Shown here: positions 34,693 through 43,479 of the stretch, piece by piece
Position numbering within the stretch: position 1 is the stretch's first letter
Layout: every line of letters begins with the position of its first letter
Assembly: GCF_016907275.1 (NCBI RefSeq)
Contig: NZ_JAFBBP010000001.1
Location: 1,974,001-2,038,000 of the forward strand
Source: Micromonospora luteifusca
GTDB lineage: Bacteria; Actinomycetota; Actinomycetes; Mycobacteriales; Micromonosporaceae
Direction: 5' to 3'
DNA: 64,000 nt
Made by a program: the position numbers and the translations under genes
The notes under the pieces: model-generated
What the model was told of the DNA's origin: nothing
What the model saw: only the letters and a program-made list of their open reading frames with translations
The model's database searches: none

Positions 34693-35888
34693 TGTGCCTT
34701 CTCGACCTTGCCCGGAACGTGGATGATCAGCGCGTCGCCCTGGCCACCGCCACCGCAGAGCGCCGCCGCGCCCGTGCCGCCGCCACGCCGCTTCAGCTCC
34801 AGGGCGAGGGTGAGGACGAGACGCGCCCCGGACATGCCGATCGGGTGCCCCAGCGCGATCGCGCCGCCGTTGACGTTGACCTTGTCCGGGCTGATGCCGA
34901 GGTCCCGGGTGGACTGCACGCCGACCTGGGCAAACGCTTCGTTGATCTCAATGAGGTCCAGGTCCGCGACACTCAGGCCGCCCTTCTTCAGGGCGTGGTT
35001 GATCGCGTTGGACGGCTGCGAGTGCAGGGAGTTGTCCGGACCCGCCACGTTGCCGTGCGCACCGATCTCGGCCAGCCAGGTCAGCCCCAGCTCCTGGGCC
35101 TTGGCCTTGCTCATCACCAGCACCGCGGCGGCGCCGTCGGAGATCGGCGAGGAACTGCCGGCGGTGATGGTGCCGTCCGAGGTGAAGGCGGGGCGCAGCT
35201 TGGCGAGCGACTCGACGGTGGTGTCCGGGCGGATACCCTCGTCCTCGCTGATCACCAGTGGGTCACCCTTGCGCTGCGGGATCACCACCGGGGCGATCTC
35301 GTCGGCGAAGTGACCGTTCTTCTGCGCGGCGGCGGCCCGCTGGTGGCTGGCCGCCGCGAAGGCGTCCTGCTCCGTACGGGAGATGCCGTGCTTGGTGCCC
35401 AGCCGCTCGGTCGACTCGCCCATCGAGCAGCAGTCCCAGGCGTCGCTGAGCCCGTCGTGCGCCATGTGGTCCTTGACCACCACATCGCCGTACTTGTAGC
35501 CGGTGCGCTGGCCCATCAGCAGGTGCGGTGCGTTGGTCATCGACTCCATGCCGCCGGCCACCACGATGTCGAACTCGCCGGCGCGGATCAGCTGGTCGGC
35601 CAGGGCGATCGCGTCCAGACCGGAGAGGCAGACCTTGTTGATGGTCAACGCCGGCACGGACATCGGCACGCCAGCCTCGACGGCCGCCTGCCGCGCCGGA
35701 ATCTGACCGGTGCCAGCCTGCAGCACCTGCCCCATGATCACGTACTGGACCTGATCCGGGCTGACCCCGGCGCGCTCCAACGCCGCCTTGATGGCGATCC
35801 CGCCGAGCTTCGTGGCCGGAAGGTCCTTGAGGTTACCCAGCAGGCGCCCCATCGGGGTCCGCGCGCCGCTGACGATCACCGAAGCCAT
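34689..35888 (-). CDS. Acetyl-CoA C-acetyltransferase (thiolase)
   Basis: This 399-residue biosynthetic-type thiolase condenses two acetyl-CoA to acetoacetyl-CoA. The nucleophile is Cys87 in [19 protein letters not shown] holds the catalytic His and ALCGGGGQG the second Cys. ATG 35888 has GGAGGCAGG upstream. It is the first gene of an operon with meaB and is divergent from methylmalonyl-CoA epimerase, with 61 bases between starts and a shared motif in the gap. It supplies acetoacetyl-CoA for the 3-hydroxybutyryl-CoA dehydrogenases in this window. Confidence 0.94.
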   Translation of the reverse strand: MASVIVSGARTPMGRLLGNLKDLPATKLGGIAIKAALERAGVSPDQVQYVIMGQVLQAGTGQIPARQAAVEAGVPMSVPALTINKVCLSGLDAIALADQLIRAGEFDIVVAGGMESMTNAPHLLMGQRTGYKYGDVVVKDHMAHDGLSDAWDCCSMGESTERLGTKHGISRTEQDAFAAASHQRAAAAQKNGHFADEIAPVVIPQRKGDPLVISEDEGIRPDTTVESLAKLRPAFTSDGTITAGSSSPISDGAAAVLVMSKAKAQELGLTWLAEIGAHGNVAGPDNSLHSQPSNAINHALKKGGLSVADLDLIEINEAFAQVGVQSTRDLGISPDKVNVNGGAIALGHPIGMSGARLVLTLALELKRRGGGTGAAALCGGGGQGDALIIHVPGKVEKAQ

Positions 35889-35919
35889 GCCTGCCTCCGA
35901 GGGGGTGCCGAGCTGTACG

Positions 35920-35936
35920 CCTTAACGATTATTCGG
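35920..35936. promoter_or_regulatory. Putative operator between thiolase and epimerase genes
   Basis: CCTTAACGATTATTCGG matches the icmA-type motif at CCTnAACGAT and then diverges. It is 32 bases upstream of the thiolase start and 14 bases before the epimerase start, so one bound protein could repress both divergent units. It is the weakest of the six related sites. Confidence 0.45.
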
Positions 35937-35949
35937 TCAGACTAGCGCC

Positions 35950-36423
35950 ATGGTTGAGAACTCCCCCGCCGAGCCCGGTGCGGACTACGTCACAGACATC
36001 GGACTTCGCAAGATTGACCACGTCGGGATCGCCGTGGCCGACCTGGACGCCGCGATCGACTTCTACCAGCGGACGTTCGGGATGCGCTGCGTACACATCG
36101 AGACCAATGCCGAGCAGGGCGTTCGCGAAGCGATGCTGGCCGTCGGTCCGACCACCGAGGGTGGTTGCGTGCAACTGCTCGCACCACTCACCCCGGAGTC
36201 GACCATCGCCAAGTTCCTGGACCGGAACGGACCGGGCGTGCAGCAGGTCGCGTACACCGTGGTGGACATCGACGCGGCCTGCGCGGCGCTACGCGCGCGG
36301 GGCGTGCGGCTGCTCTACGACGCACCGCGGCGCGGCACCGCGGACTCGCGAATCAACTTCGTGCACCCGAAGGACGCCGGCGGCGTCCTCGTCGAACTCG
36401 TCGAGCCCGCCGCCGGTCACTGA
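35950..36423 (+). CDS. mce: Methylmalonyl-CoA epimerase
   Basis: This vicinal-oxygen-chelate enzyme interconverts (R)- and (S)-methylmalonyl-CoA. The 157-residue protein has two beta-alpha-beta modules. Metal ligands by comparison with the Propionibacterium enzyme are His24 (IDHVGIAV), Gln75 (VQLLAPL) and Glu149 (VLVELVEP). The fourth position, His91 in that enzyme, is Gln99 here (GVQQVAYTV). RINFVHPKDAGG is well conserved. The N-terminal 18 residues are extra. Adjacent to thiolase/meaB, as I recall for Streptomyces. Confidence 0.92.
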   Translation: MVENSPAEPGADYVTDIGLRKIDHVGIAVADLDAAIDFYQRTFGMRCVHIETNAEQGVREAMLAVGPTTEGGCVQLLAPLTPESTIAKFLDRNGPGVQQVAYTVVDIDAACAALRARGVRLLYDAPRRGTADSRINFVHPKDAGGVLVELVEPAAGH

Positions 36424-36459
36424 ACCGCCCGCCGCGCGGGCCGCGCGCCCTGCGGGCGG

Positions 36460-36535
36460 TGATCGACTCCAGATCGCCGACGTGGCGGTGTCTCCACGGG
36501 CGGATGCCGCCACATCGCCGATGTGGAGTGGATCA
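36460..36535. repeat. Dispersed 76-bp imperfect palindrome, copy 2
   Basis: It begins TGATCGACTCC and ends GGAGTGGATCA (one mismatch in 11). Inside, ATCGCCGACGTGGCGGTGTC pairs with GATGCCGCCACATCGCCGAT. It occupies the mce-ccrA gap and is exactly the same length as copy 1. Confidence 0.85.
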
Positions 36536-36657
36536 ATCACGGCGGCCGCCTGCTCGGCGCCCAGGACTGGCCCTCAAGCACGTCAGTGCGCGGTTGGCGG
36601 GGCGGCCGGACACCTTCACGCATCGGCGGATGCAGTTTTTCACAGAGGACTTCCCGG

Positions 36658-36674
36658 CCTAGCTACCGTTCAGT
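36658..36674 (+). promoter_or_regulatory. Putative acyl-CoA regulon operator upstream of ccrA
   Basis: CCTAGCTACCGTTCAGT has the same orientation relative to the gene as the icmA site (CTTAGCGATCGTTCAGG) and matches it at 13 of 17 positions. It ends 28 bases before the ccrA start, a position suited to repression. TACCGTTCAGTAA, overlapping its right end, is identical to 13 bases upstream of meaA. Confidence 0.6.
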
Positions 36675-36702
36675 AACGTCCGGCCCCACAGGAGCGCGAC
36701 CG

Positions 36703-38157
36703 GTGCCGGATGTGTCGAATGCCGACATGGCGGTCGTGCCCACCGGCGCCGACGATGGCAGCACCCGGGCCCGTGCGGGTGCGGATGAACCGGAGGTCAC
36801 CGTGCAGGACATCCTCGAAGCGATCATGGCGGCGGAGGAATCGAACGATCCGGACCGCGAGCTCGCCGGCGTCGCCGGACTGCCCGTTCCGGAGAGCTAC
36901 CGGGGCGTGGTGGTCCGCGCCGAGGAGGCCCGGATGTTCGACGGCATGGCCACCCGGGACAAGGACCCGCGCAAGGCGTTGCACGTCCAGGAGGTGCCGA
37001 CGCCGGAGCTGGCACCGGGCGAGGCGCTGATCGCGGTGATGGCGAGTGCGATCAACTACAACACGGTGTGGACCAGCATCTTCGAGCCGCTGCCCACCTT
37101 CAAGTTCCTCCAGCGCTACGGCCGGGTCTCCGAGCTGACCCGCCGCCACGATCTGCCGTACCACGTGGTCGGCTCGGACGCGGCGGGCGTGGTGCTGCGA
37201 ACCGGCCCCGGGGTGACCCGGTGGGCGCCCGGCGACGAGGTGGTTGCGCACTGCCTCTCCGTCGAGTTGGAGGACGCGGCTGGGCACGACGACACCATGC
37301 TCGACCCGCAGCAGCGGATCTGGGGCTTCGAGACCAACTTCGGCGGGCTGGCCGAGATGGCCGTGGTCAAGGCCAACCAGCTGATGCCCAAGCCGCGGCA
37401 CCTGAGCTGGGAGGAGGCGGCCAGCCCTGGGCTGGTCAACTCCACCGCCTACCGGCAGCTCGTCTCGCACCACGGGGCCGACATGAAGCAGGGCGACGTG
37501 GTGCTGATCTGGGGCGCCTCCGGCGGCCTCGGCGGGTACGCCACCCAGATGGCGCTCGGCGGCGGCGCGATCCCGGTCTGCGTCGTCTCCTCGCCGGAGA
37601 AGGCCGAGCTGTGTCGCAGGATGGGCGCGGAGCTGGTCATCGATCGGGCGGCCGAAGGTTTCCGCTTCTGGAAGGACGAGGAGACCCAGGACCCGGACGA
37701 GTGGCGGCGCTTCGGCGAGCGGATCCGCGAACTGACCGGTGGCGAGGACCCGGACATCGTCTTCGAGCACCCGGGTCGGGAGACGTTCGGCGCCAGCGTC
37801 TACGTGGCCCGGCGCGGTGGAACGATCGTCACCTGCGCCTCCACGAGTGGATTCCTGCACCAGTACGACAACCGCTACCTCTGGATGCACCTCAAGCGGA
37901 TCATCGGCAGCCACTTCGCGAACTATCACGAGGCGTGGCAGGCCAACCGCCTGGTCTCGCTCGGCAAGGTGCACCCCACGGTGTCCCGCACCCACTCGCT
38001 GGAGCAGACCGGTCAGGCCGCGTACGAGGTGCACCGCAACGCCCACCAGGGCAAGGTCGGCGTGCGCTGCCTCGCACCCACCGACGGGCTGGGCGTACGC
38101 GACGGGGAGTTGCGGGCCGAACACGAGGAGGCGATCAACCGGTTCCGGGGGCACTGA
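36703..38157 (+). CDS. ccrA: Crotonyl-CoA carboxylase/reductase
   Basis: This MDR-family enzyme reductively carboxylates crotonyl-CoA to ethylmalonyl-CoA with NADPH and CO2. GTG 36703 has AGGAG 8 bases upstream; the frame remains open to 36523 through a repeat and is not used. The 484-residue protein contains the NADPH-binding GASGGLGGYATQMALGGGA. The CO2-pocket residues known from Kitasatospora (Asn81, Phe170, Glu171, His365) are Asn120, Phe209, Glu210 and His404, all at a constant offset of 39. It therefore carries a longer N terminus but an intact carboxylating site. A terminator follows at 38341. Confidence 0.95.
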   Translation: MPDVSNADMAVVPTGADDGSTRARAGADEPEVTVQDILEAIMAAEESNDPDRELAGVAGLPVPESYRGVVVRAEEARMFDGMATRDKDPRKALHVQEVPTPELAPGEALIAVMASAINYNTVWTSIFEPLPTFKFLQRYGRVSELTRRHDLPYHVVGSDAAGVVLRTGPGVTRWAPGDEVVAHCLSVELEDAAGHDDTMLDPQQRIWGFETNFGGLAEMAVVKANQLMPKPRHLSWEEAASPGLVNSTAYRQLVSHHGADMKQGDVVLIWGASGGLGGYATQMALGGGAIPVCVVSSPEKAELCRRMGAELVIDRAAEGFRFWKDEETQDPDEWRRFGERIRELTGGEDPDIVFEHPGRETFGASVYVARRGGTIVTCASTSGFLHQYDNRYLWMHLKRIIGSHFANYHEAWQANRLVSLGKVHPTVSRTHSLEQTGQAAYEVHRNAHQGKVGVRCLAPTDGLGVRDGELRAEHEEAINRFRGH

Positions 38158-38250
38158 CCGGCACCGCCGGCACGAAAGCACTGACCGGCACCGCCGGCAC
38201 GTCAGCACCGACCCGCACCTCCGACACGTCAGCACCGACCCGCACCGACC
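38151..38250 (+). repeat. 27-bp tandem repeats spanning the ccrA stop codon
   Basis: There are 3.7 copies of a 27-bp unit starting GCACTGACCGGCACCGCC; units 1 and 2 differ in only three bases. The ccrA stop TGA (38155-38157) is inside unit 1. Being a multiple of three, the unit keeps frame, and unit 2 repeats the TGA in the same frame. Confidence 0.9.
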
Positions 38251-38300
38251 GGCCGGACGGATGAACGCTCGATGGCCAATGCGGTGATCGGACATTGTTC

Positions 38301-38320
38301 TTCCGCTCCCATTAGCGGAA
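38301..38320. other. Small hairpin TTCCGCT/AGCGGAA
   Basis: A 7-bp perfect stem with a CCCATT loop lies between the ccrA repeats and its terminator. It may be part of transcript termination or processing. Confidence 0.4.
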
Positions 38321-38340
38321 AACCCACCCGGATCGAACAA

Positions 38341-38370
38341 AGGGCCTCGGGGTGACCCCGGGGCCCTTTT
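38341..38370 (+). terminator. Rho-independent terminator of ccrA
   Basis: A 12-bp stem AGGGCCTCGGGG/CCCCGGGGCCCT (one G-T pair) with loop TGA is followed by TTTT. It lies 184 bases after the ccrA stop, leaving a long 3' untranslated region that contains the tandem repeats. Confidence 0.85.
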
Positions 38371-38526
38371 CCGCGTCACGCTGCGTGGCGTCCGACCCGC
38401 CCGGGACCTGCCAAGATCGCCGATTGGTCCAGCCCTGCTGATCGCCGCAGTTGACCATGTAAAGAGGGCACGAAAGCTGCGCACCGCTCTTGCGAAGCAC
38501 CCTGGGGCGTCTGCCAGTATGTCCCA

Positions 38527-39789
38527 ATGCCCCAGCAGCAGTCCTCCCCTCTCGCGTTCTTCGATAACGCGAACTCGCAGCCAGACTTCACCGTCGGCCT
38601 GCGCGGTTACAACACTCACCAGGTCGATGACTTCCTCGGCCGGATGACCGCCGCGCTGACCCAGTCCGAGCAGGCCCGTGCCGAGGCCGAGCAGCGGATG
38701 AACGACGCCCAGCGTCGGCTCCGCCAAGCCGAACAGCGCATGAGTGCGCTGGAGCAGAAGCTCACCGACACGAACAAGCAGCTCGAAGAGAACAGCCGGC
38801 CCACCCTCTCCGGGCTCGGCACCCGCGTCGAGCAGATCCTCCGGCTCGCCGAGGAGCAGGCCAACGATCACCGCAACGAGGCGAAGCGCGAGTCGGAGGG
38901 CATCCTCTCCGCCGCCCGCCTCGAGGCTCGCGAGATCACCGACAAGGCACGTGCCGAGGCCGCGGCCATGAAGGCCAGCGCCGAGCGCGAGGCGGGCAAC
39001 CTGCGCACGGCCGCCGAGCGCGAGGCCGCCGAGGTTCGGGTGCAGGCCCGCCGTGAGGCTGACACACTGCGCGCGGACGCCGACCGCGAGACCAAGCAGC
39101 TGCGTACCGTCACCGCGCACGAGGTGGCCGAGCTGAAGTCGACCGTCGAGCGGGAGGTCGCCACCCTGCGGGCCACCGCCGAGCGGGAGATCACCCAGCA
39201 GCGGGCGAAGGCCGCCCGCGAGGCTGAGGAGAAGCGCGCCGAGGCGACCAAGCTGCTGACCGATGCGCGGGACAAGCGCGACAAGGACCTCCAGGCTCTC
39301 GAGCTCCAGTTGGCCGAGCGGCGTGAGAAGTCCGAGCGCGAGGAGTCCGAGCGGCACGCCGCCCAGGTCGCGCAGACCCAGAAGATGGTCAGCGAGGCCG
39401 AGCAGCGTGCCCGGGCCGCGCAGGAGCGGGCCAAGGAAATCGAGCAGCGCGCCGAGGCGCGGCGGGTCGAGTCGGAGCGCAACGCCGCCGAGACGGTGGA
39501 CAAGGCCAAGGCGCACTCCGAGAAGACGCTCAACGAGGCCAAGGCCGAGTCGCAGCGTCTGCTCACCGAGGCCCGCACCGAGGCGGAGCTGACCACGCAG
39601 GCCGCCCGCCGCGAGGTCGAGGACCTCACCCGGCAGAAGGACGCGGTCACCTCGCAGCTGGGCCAGATGCTCTCCGGGCTTGCCGGCATCGTTCCGGGGA
39701 TGCCGGCGGCGGCCGCCCCGGCAGCCAAGCCGGAGGCCAAGAAGGCCGATGGCGGTCAGGAGCGGGTGCCGGCGGAGACCGCTGGCTGA
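38527..39789 (+). CDS. filP: FilP-like coiled-coil polarity/cytoskeletal protein with DivIVA-type N terminus
   Basis: This 420-residue protein starts with a DivIVA-like segment (FTVGLRGYNTHQVDDFLGRM) followed by a nearly continuous coiled coil rich in Ala/Glu/Arg with heptad/hendecad character. It shares with Streptomyces FilP the stretch LGTRVEQILRLAEEQANDHRNEA and the tail LTRQKDAVTSQLGQML. FilP forms filaments at hyphal tips and interacts with DivIVA and Scy. The context (mce, thiolase and meaB upstream, a second coiled-coil gene downstream) resembles what I recall around filP-scy in Streptomyces. The start has little ribosome site; ATG follows the promoter-like CAGTATGTCCCA closely, so the mRNA may be nearly leaderless. 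Confidence 0.82.
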   Translation: MPQQQSSPLAFFDNANSQPDFTVGLRGYNTHQVDDFLGRMTAALTQSEQARAEAEQRMNDAQRRLRQAEQRMSALEQKLTDTNKQLEENSRPTLSGLGTRVEQILRLAEEQANDHRNEAKRESEGILSAARLEAREITDKARAEAAAMKASAEREAGNLRTAAEREAAEVRVQARREADTLRADADRETKQLRTVTAHEVAELKSTVEREVATLRATAEREITQQRAKAAREAEEKRAEATKLLTDARDKRDKDLQALELQLAERREKSEREESERHAAQVAQTQKMVSEAEQRARAAQERAKEIEQRAEARRVESERNAAETVDKAKAHSEKTLNEAKAESQRLLTEARTEAELTTQAARREVEDLTRQKDAVTSQLGQMLSGLAGIVPGMPAAAAPAAKPEAKKADGGQERVPAETAG

Positions 39790-39965
39790 CGCGAGGCGTC
39801 AGATGGGGCATCGACGGCGCGAGGTGACACTGGGTAACCAGTGCAACCTCGCGCCGTGTGCGTTTCCCGGCTCGTGGTCTTCCCTGCTGGAAACCGAGTG
39901 AAGTAGCTCGCACAAGGCGCGTCCGTATCGCCCCAGCAGGCCCTGTTGCGTGTGAGGATGGGGGC

Positions 39966-41990
39966 ATGTCGCACGGCGAGGAACTGTTCGCGCTCGGCGG
40001 GGACGTGACGACGGAGCCAAGCTTCGAGTCCGCTCTGCGGGGATACGAGAAAAAACAGGTTGATCGGTATGTCGCGCGTGCCGAGCACGAGATCGCGACC
40101 CTCGCCAACGAACGGGAACAGGCGTACACACAGATCCACAAGCTCGCCGGTCAGGTCGAGGTGCTCCAGCGCGACCTGACTCAGGTGCGCAAGCAGATGA
40201 ACGTGGTCGACCGGGCCTCGTTCCGGCACCTCGGCCCCCTGGTCGACTCGATCGTCACCCAGTCCGAAGAGCTGGCCGAAAAGATCGTGTCCGACGCGAA
40301 TGTGGAGATCGAGTCGCGCCGTGCCGCGGCCGAGCACATCATCGAAGAGGCCCGCGAGCAGGCCGCGCGGGCATTGAAGGACTTCGAGATCACCCTCGCC
40401 GCGCGGCGCTCCGAAGAGGAGCGGCACAGCGCAGCTCGACGGGCCGAGGCGGAAGCCACCCTGCGGTCAGCCAAGGACGAGTCCGCCCAGCTGCGCAAGG
40501 CGGCGCAGGACGCGCTGGCGAAGGCTCAGCAGGAAGCCACCCAGCTGCGGGACACCGCCAAGGAGATCCACGCCCGGGCCCAGCAGGAGTCGACCAAGCT
40601 GCGCGAGACGGCCCGCGAGACACTGGCCAACGCCCGGCAGGAGGCCAGCGACCTGCGCGACGCCGCCAAGGAGGTGCACGCCAAGGCCCTGCAGGAGGCC
40701 AAGCGGCTCACCGACACCGCGACCGAGGCCGGCCGAGCCACCCACGCGAAGGCCCAGCAGGAAGCCAAGCAGATCATCGACGACGCGTCGATGGCCGGGC
40801 GGGCCACCCGCGCCAAGGCGCAGCAGGAGGCCGAGCGGCTGACCACGCAGGCCGCCGAGGCGGCCAAGCGCGGCCGCGCCGAGACCGAGGCGTACGTGCA
40901 GCGGATGCGCGCCGAGACCGAGGCTTACGTGCAGCACACCCGGTCGCAGACCCAGCAGGAGTTGGGGGCGTGGCGGGCCGGGGTGGAGCAGGAAGTCAAC
41001 TCGCGTCGGGAGACGGCCGACCGGGAGCTGGCGCAGCGGCGGTCCACGGCCGAGCAGGAGTTCGCCAAGCGCCGGGATGAGCTGGAAAAGCAGCACAAGG
41101 CCCGCCAGCAGGAGCTGGAGACCGGGTTCACCAGCCGTCAGCAGGAGCTGGAGACCGGTTTCACCACTCGCCGCGACGAGTTGGAAGCCGAGTACACGGG
41201 CCGCAAGAACGAGCTGGAGACCGAATACTCCACGCGCAAGAACGAGATCGAGCAGGGGGCGGCCGGGATTCGCCAGGCGGCCGAGCAGGACGCGGCGGCT
41301 CTGCGCCAGCGGTCCGAGGCGGAGGCCGCCGAGCTGCTCAGCCGGGCCGAGGCCGAGGCCGGCGCCAAGCGCCGCAAGGCCGACGAGCATGTCGCGGCCT
41401 CCCGTCGGCAGTTCGAGGAGTACGCGGCCACGACCCAGCAGCACCTGGCCACCACTCAGCAGCACCTGGCGGCCACGCAGCAGGAGTCGGCGGCGGGCCG
41501 GCAGCAGCTCGCCCAGGTGATGCTGGAGATCGCCCAGGCCCAGCAGCAGCTCGCGGACCTGCGACAGGAGACCTGGAAGGCTCGGCAGGAGTCCGACGAG
41601 CTCCAGCGGCAGATGTCCGACCTGCGGTTGCAGAGCGTCGCAGGCCCGATCGACGGCCCGACCGCCCCGACCGGCGGCGACGGGGCGAGCAAGAGCGCGC
41701 CCGGCAAGGCCGAGCCCGCCGACGCCAAGCAGCCGGTGAACGCCAGCGCGGAGGAGTCCGGGCAGTCCACGACGCGGCCGGTTGCCGAGCCGGTGACCAC
41801 GGTGGACGGTGGGGCGGCGAGCGCCGGGGTGGAGGGCGAGCCGACCGTCGCCGCTGTTCCGGGCGAGGGTGGCCGGGGCGCCAAGCCAACCAAGATCACT
41901 AGCACCGGCGAGGGCGGCAAGCGCCCCACCAAGCCGACCACCGACGAGCGCAGCGCCAAGCCCAGCAAGGTCACCATCGAGAAGGACTGA
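39966..41990 (+). CDS. Scy-like long coiled-coil protein
   Basis: This 674-residue protein begins with a DivIVA-like motif (FESALRGYEKKQVDRYVARAE) and continues as a long coiled coil. The central part has 11-residue-based repeats (AKAQQEATQLRDTAKEIHARAQQE and variants). A Ser/Gly/Pro/Ala-rich disordered tail starts at about residue 560. ATG 39966 has GAGG and GGGG upstream. By position after FilP and by repeats it resembles Scy, the polar scaffold of Streptomyces, though it is about half as long. It is likely to act at hyphal tips with FilP and DivIVA. Identification as Scy proper is inference. Confidence 0.75.
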   Translation: MSHGEELFALGGDVTTEPSFESALRGYEKKQVDRYVARAEHEIATLANEREQAYTQIHKLAGQVEVLQRDLTQVRKQMNVVDRASFRHLGPLVDSIVTQSEELAEKIVSDANVEIESRRAAAEHIIEEAREQAARALKDFEITLAARRSEEERHSAARRAEAEATLRSAKDESAQLRKAAQDALAKAQQEATQLRDTAKEIHARAQQESTKLRETARETLANARQEASDLRDAAKEVHAKALQEAKRLTDTATEAGRATHAKAQQEAKQIIDDASMAGRATRAKAQQEAERLTTQAAEAAKRGRAETEAYVQRMRAETEAYVQHTRSQTQQELGAWRAGVEQEVNSRRETADRELAQRRSTAEQEFAKRRDELEKQHKARQQELETGFTSRQQELETGFTTRRDELEAEYTGRKNELETEYSTRKNEIEQGAAGIRQAAEQDAAALRQRSEAEAAELLSRAEAEAGAKRRKADEHVAASRRQFEEYAATTQQHLATTQQHLAATQQESAAGRQQLAQVMLEIAQAQQQLADLRQETWKARQESDELQRQMSDLRLQSVAGPIDGPTAPTGGDGASKSAPGKAEPADAKQPVNASAEESGQSTTRPVAEPVTTVDGGAASAGVEGEPTVAAVPGEGGRGAKPTKITSTGEGGKRPTKPTTDERSAKPSKVTIEKD

Positions 41991-42108
41991 CCGCCGTCGG
42001 GGGCGGCGGCGGAAGCTCCGATCGCGGCCCAGCTCACGCCCGGTCGAACCCGTGCGGCGGAGCTGTCGGGTTGAGCCTCCGGCCACTCGGTCCTGTCCGG
42101 ACGGGTGC

Positions 42109-42144
42109 TATACCTGTGAGTCATATTGATGACTCACAGGTATA
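42109..42144. promoter_or_regulatory. Perfect 16-bp AT-rich inverted repeat upstream of AI-2E-type transporter gene
   Basis: TATACCTGTGAGTCAT and its exact complement flank ATTG. It has no U tract and is unusually AT-rich for this region, so it looks more like a transcription-factor operator than a terminator, although a terminator for the Scy-like gene is possible. It ends 55 bases before the GTG at 42199. Confidence 0.65.
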
Positions 42145-42198
42145 ACGGGTTCCGGGCATGCGCCGGGGCCACCCCCGAAGGAGACCCGGGAGGTTCTG

Positions 42199-43434
42199 GT
42201 GCCGCAGCACAGCCCGTTGGGCGATGACCCGGATGTGACTCGCCACCCCGCACCGGCCGGGCCGCCACCGCCCGAGGCAGCGCAGCCCGAGGCAGCGCAG
42301 CCCGAAACACCACCGGCCGAGGTGCCGCCTCCGGTGCCGGTCCCCGCTCCGGGGATCGACCCGGATGAGCCGCCGGCGGTCCCGTCCGGGAAGTTCGGCA
42401 CGCCGGGGCGGCCGCTGCGCCGCAGCAGCTTCCTGATCGGTTTCACCGGCGCCCTGGGCGTGCTGCTGGCGTACACCCTCTATCAGGGGATTCGCAACGC
42501 CGGCGGCATCCTGGTGTTGGTGGTGATCGCGCTCTTCCTCGCGGTCGGCCTCAACCCGGCGGTGGTCCGGCTACGCCGGTGGGGCGTGCCGCACGGTCTG
42601 GCGGTGGCGGTGGTCGCGTTGACCGTGGTGCTGCTGCTCTGCGGTGGAGTGGTGGCGCTCGTCCCGCCGATCGTCACGCAGTCGGGGCAGTTCATCGAAC
42701 AGTTGCCCAGCTACGTCGAGGAGTTGCGTCGCAATCCGACGGTCAATGACCTGGTGGAGCGCTACGACGTGGTGCAGCGGGTGCAGAACGCGGCCAACGC
42801 GGACACGATCGGCCGGGCGCTCGGCGGCGTGCTCGGCGGCGCCCAACTGATCTTCGGCACGGTGTTCCGGGCGCTGACCGTGCTGGTGCTGACCATCTAC
42901 TTCCTGGCGTACTTCAACCGGCTGCGCACCCTGGGCTACTCGCTGGTGCCCCGGTCGCGCCGGGAGCGGGTGCAACTGATCGGCGACGAGATCCTGGCCA
43001 AGGTTGGCGCCTACATGGTCGGCGCGCTGAGCATCGCGGTGCTGGCCGGCGCGACGACGTTCGTCTTCGCGCTGATCGTCGGGCTGCCGTACCCGTTCGC
43101 GCTCGCCGTGGTGGTCGCGGTGACCGACCTGATCCCGCAGATCGGCGCCACCCTGGGCGCGGTGATCGTGAGTCTGGTCGGCTTCGCCGACAACCTGCCC
43201 ACCGGCATCGCCTGCGCGGTCTTCTTCCTGATCTACCAGCAGGTGGAGAACTATCTGATCTACCCAAAGGTGATGCGGCGCTCGGTGGAGGTCAACGAGG
43301 TGGCCGCCCTGCTGGCCGCGCTGCTCGGGGTGGCCCTGCTGGGCGTGGTGGGCGCGCTGATCGCCATCCCCACGGTGGCCGCACTGCAACTGATCCTGCG
43401 CGAGGTGGTGCTGCCGCGCCAGGAGACCCGCTGA
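42199..43434 (+). CDS. AI-2E family transporter (PerM-like membrane protein)
   Basis: This 411-residue protein has a disordered Pro-rich N-terminal ~80 residues and eight hydrophobic segments. The AI-2E/PerM family features are present: FLAVGLNPAVVRLRRWGVPHGLAV, a soluble mid-region (QSGQFIEQLPSYVEELR) and the conserved ending DLIPQIGATLGAVIV with YQQVENYLIYPKVM. Despite the family name, members export various small molecules or act as ion antiporters. GTG 42199 is fixed by GGGAGG 5 bases upstream. Confidence 0.9.
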   Translation: MPQHSPLGDDPDVTRHPAPAGPPPPEAAQPEAAQPETPPAEVPPPVPVPAPGIDPDEPPAVPSGKFGTPGRPLRRSSFLIGFTGALGVLLAYTLYQGIRNAGGILVLVVIALFLAVGLNPAVVRLRRWGVPHGLAVAVVALTVVLLLCGGVVALVPPIVTQSGQFIEQLPSYVEELRRNPTVNDLVERYDVVQRVQNAANADTIGRALGGVLGGAQLIFGTVFRALTVLVLTIYFLAYFNRLRTLGYSLVPRSRRERVQLIGDEILAKVGAYMVGALSIAVLAGATTFVFALIVGLPYPFALAVVVAVTDLIPQIGATLGAVIVSLVGFADNLPTGIACAVFFLIYQQVENYLIYPKVMRRSVEVNEVAALLAALLGVALLGVVGALIAIPTVAALQLILREVVLPRQETR

Positions 43435-43479
43435 CCAGCGGGTCGTGGGTCGGCGGGCCAGCGGCCAGCGGCCTGCGGG

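Noticed and set aside
36523..36702. N-terminal extension of CcrA through the palindrome
   Set aside because: The translation has no similarity to the family, while GTG 36703 has a good ribosome site; the open frame is incidental.
38411..38453. Possible fifth copy of the 76-bp palindrome (AGATCGCCGAT, GATCGCCGCAG)
   Set aside because: Only short half-matches; the ends TGATCGAC/GTCGATCA and the paired interior are missing.
36670..39516. A 948-residue minus-strand frame across ccrA and filP
   Set aside because: Leu/Gly/Arg-rich shadow of two well-supported plus-strand genes.
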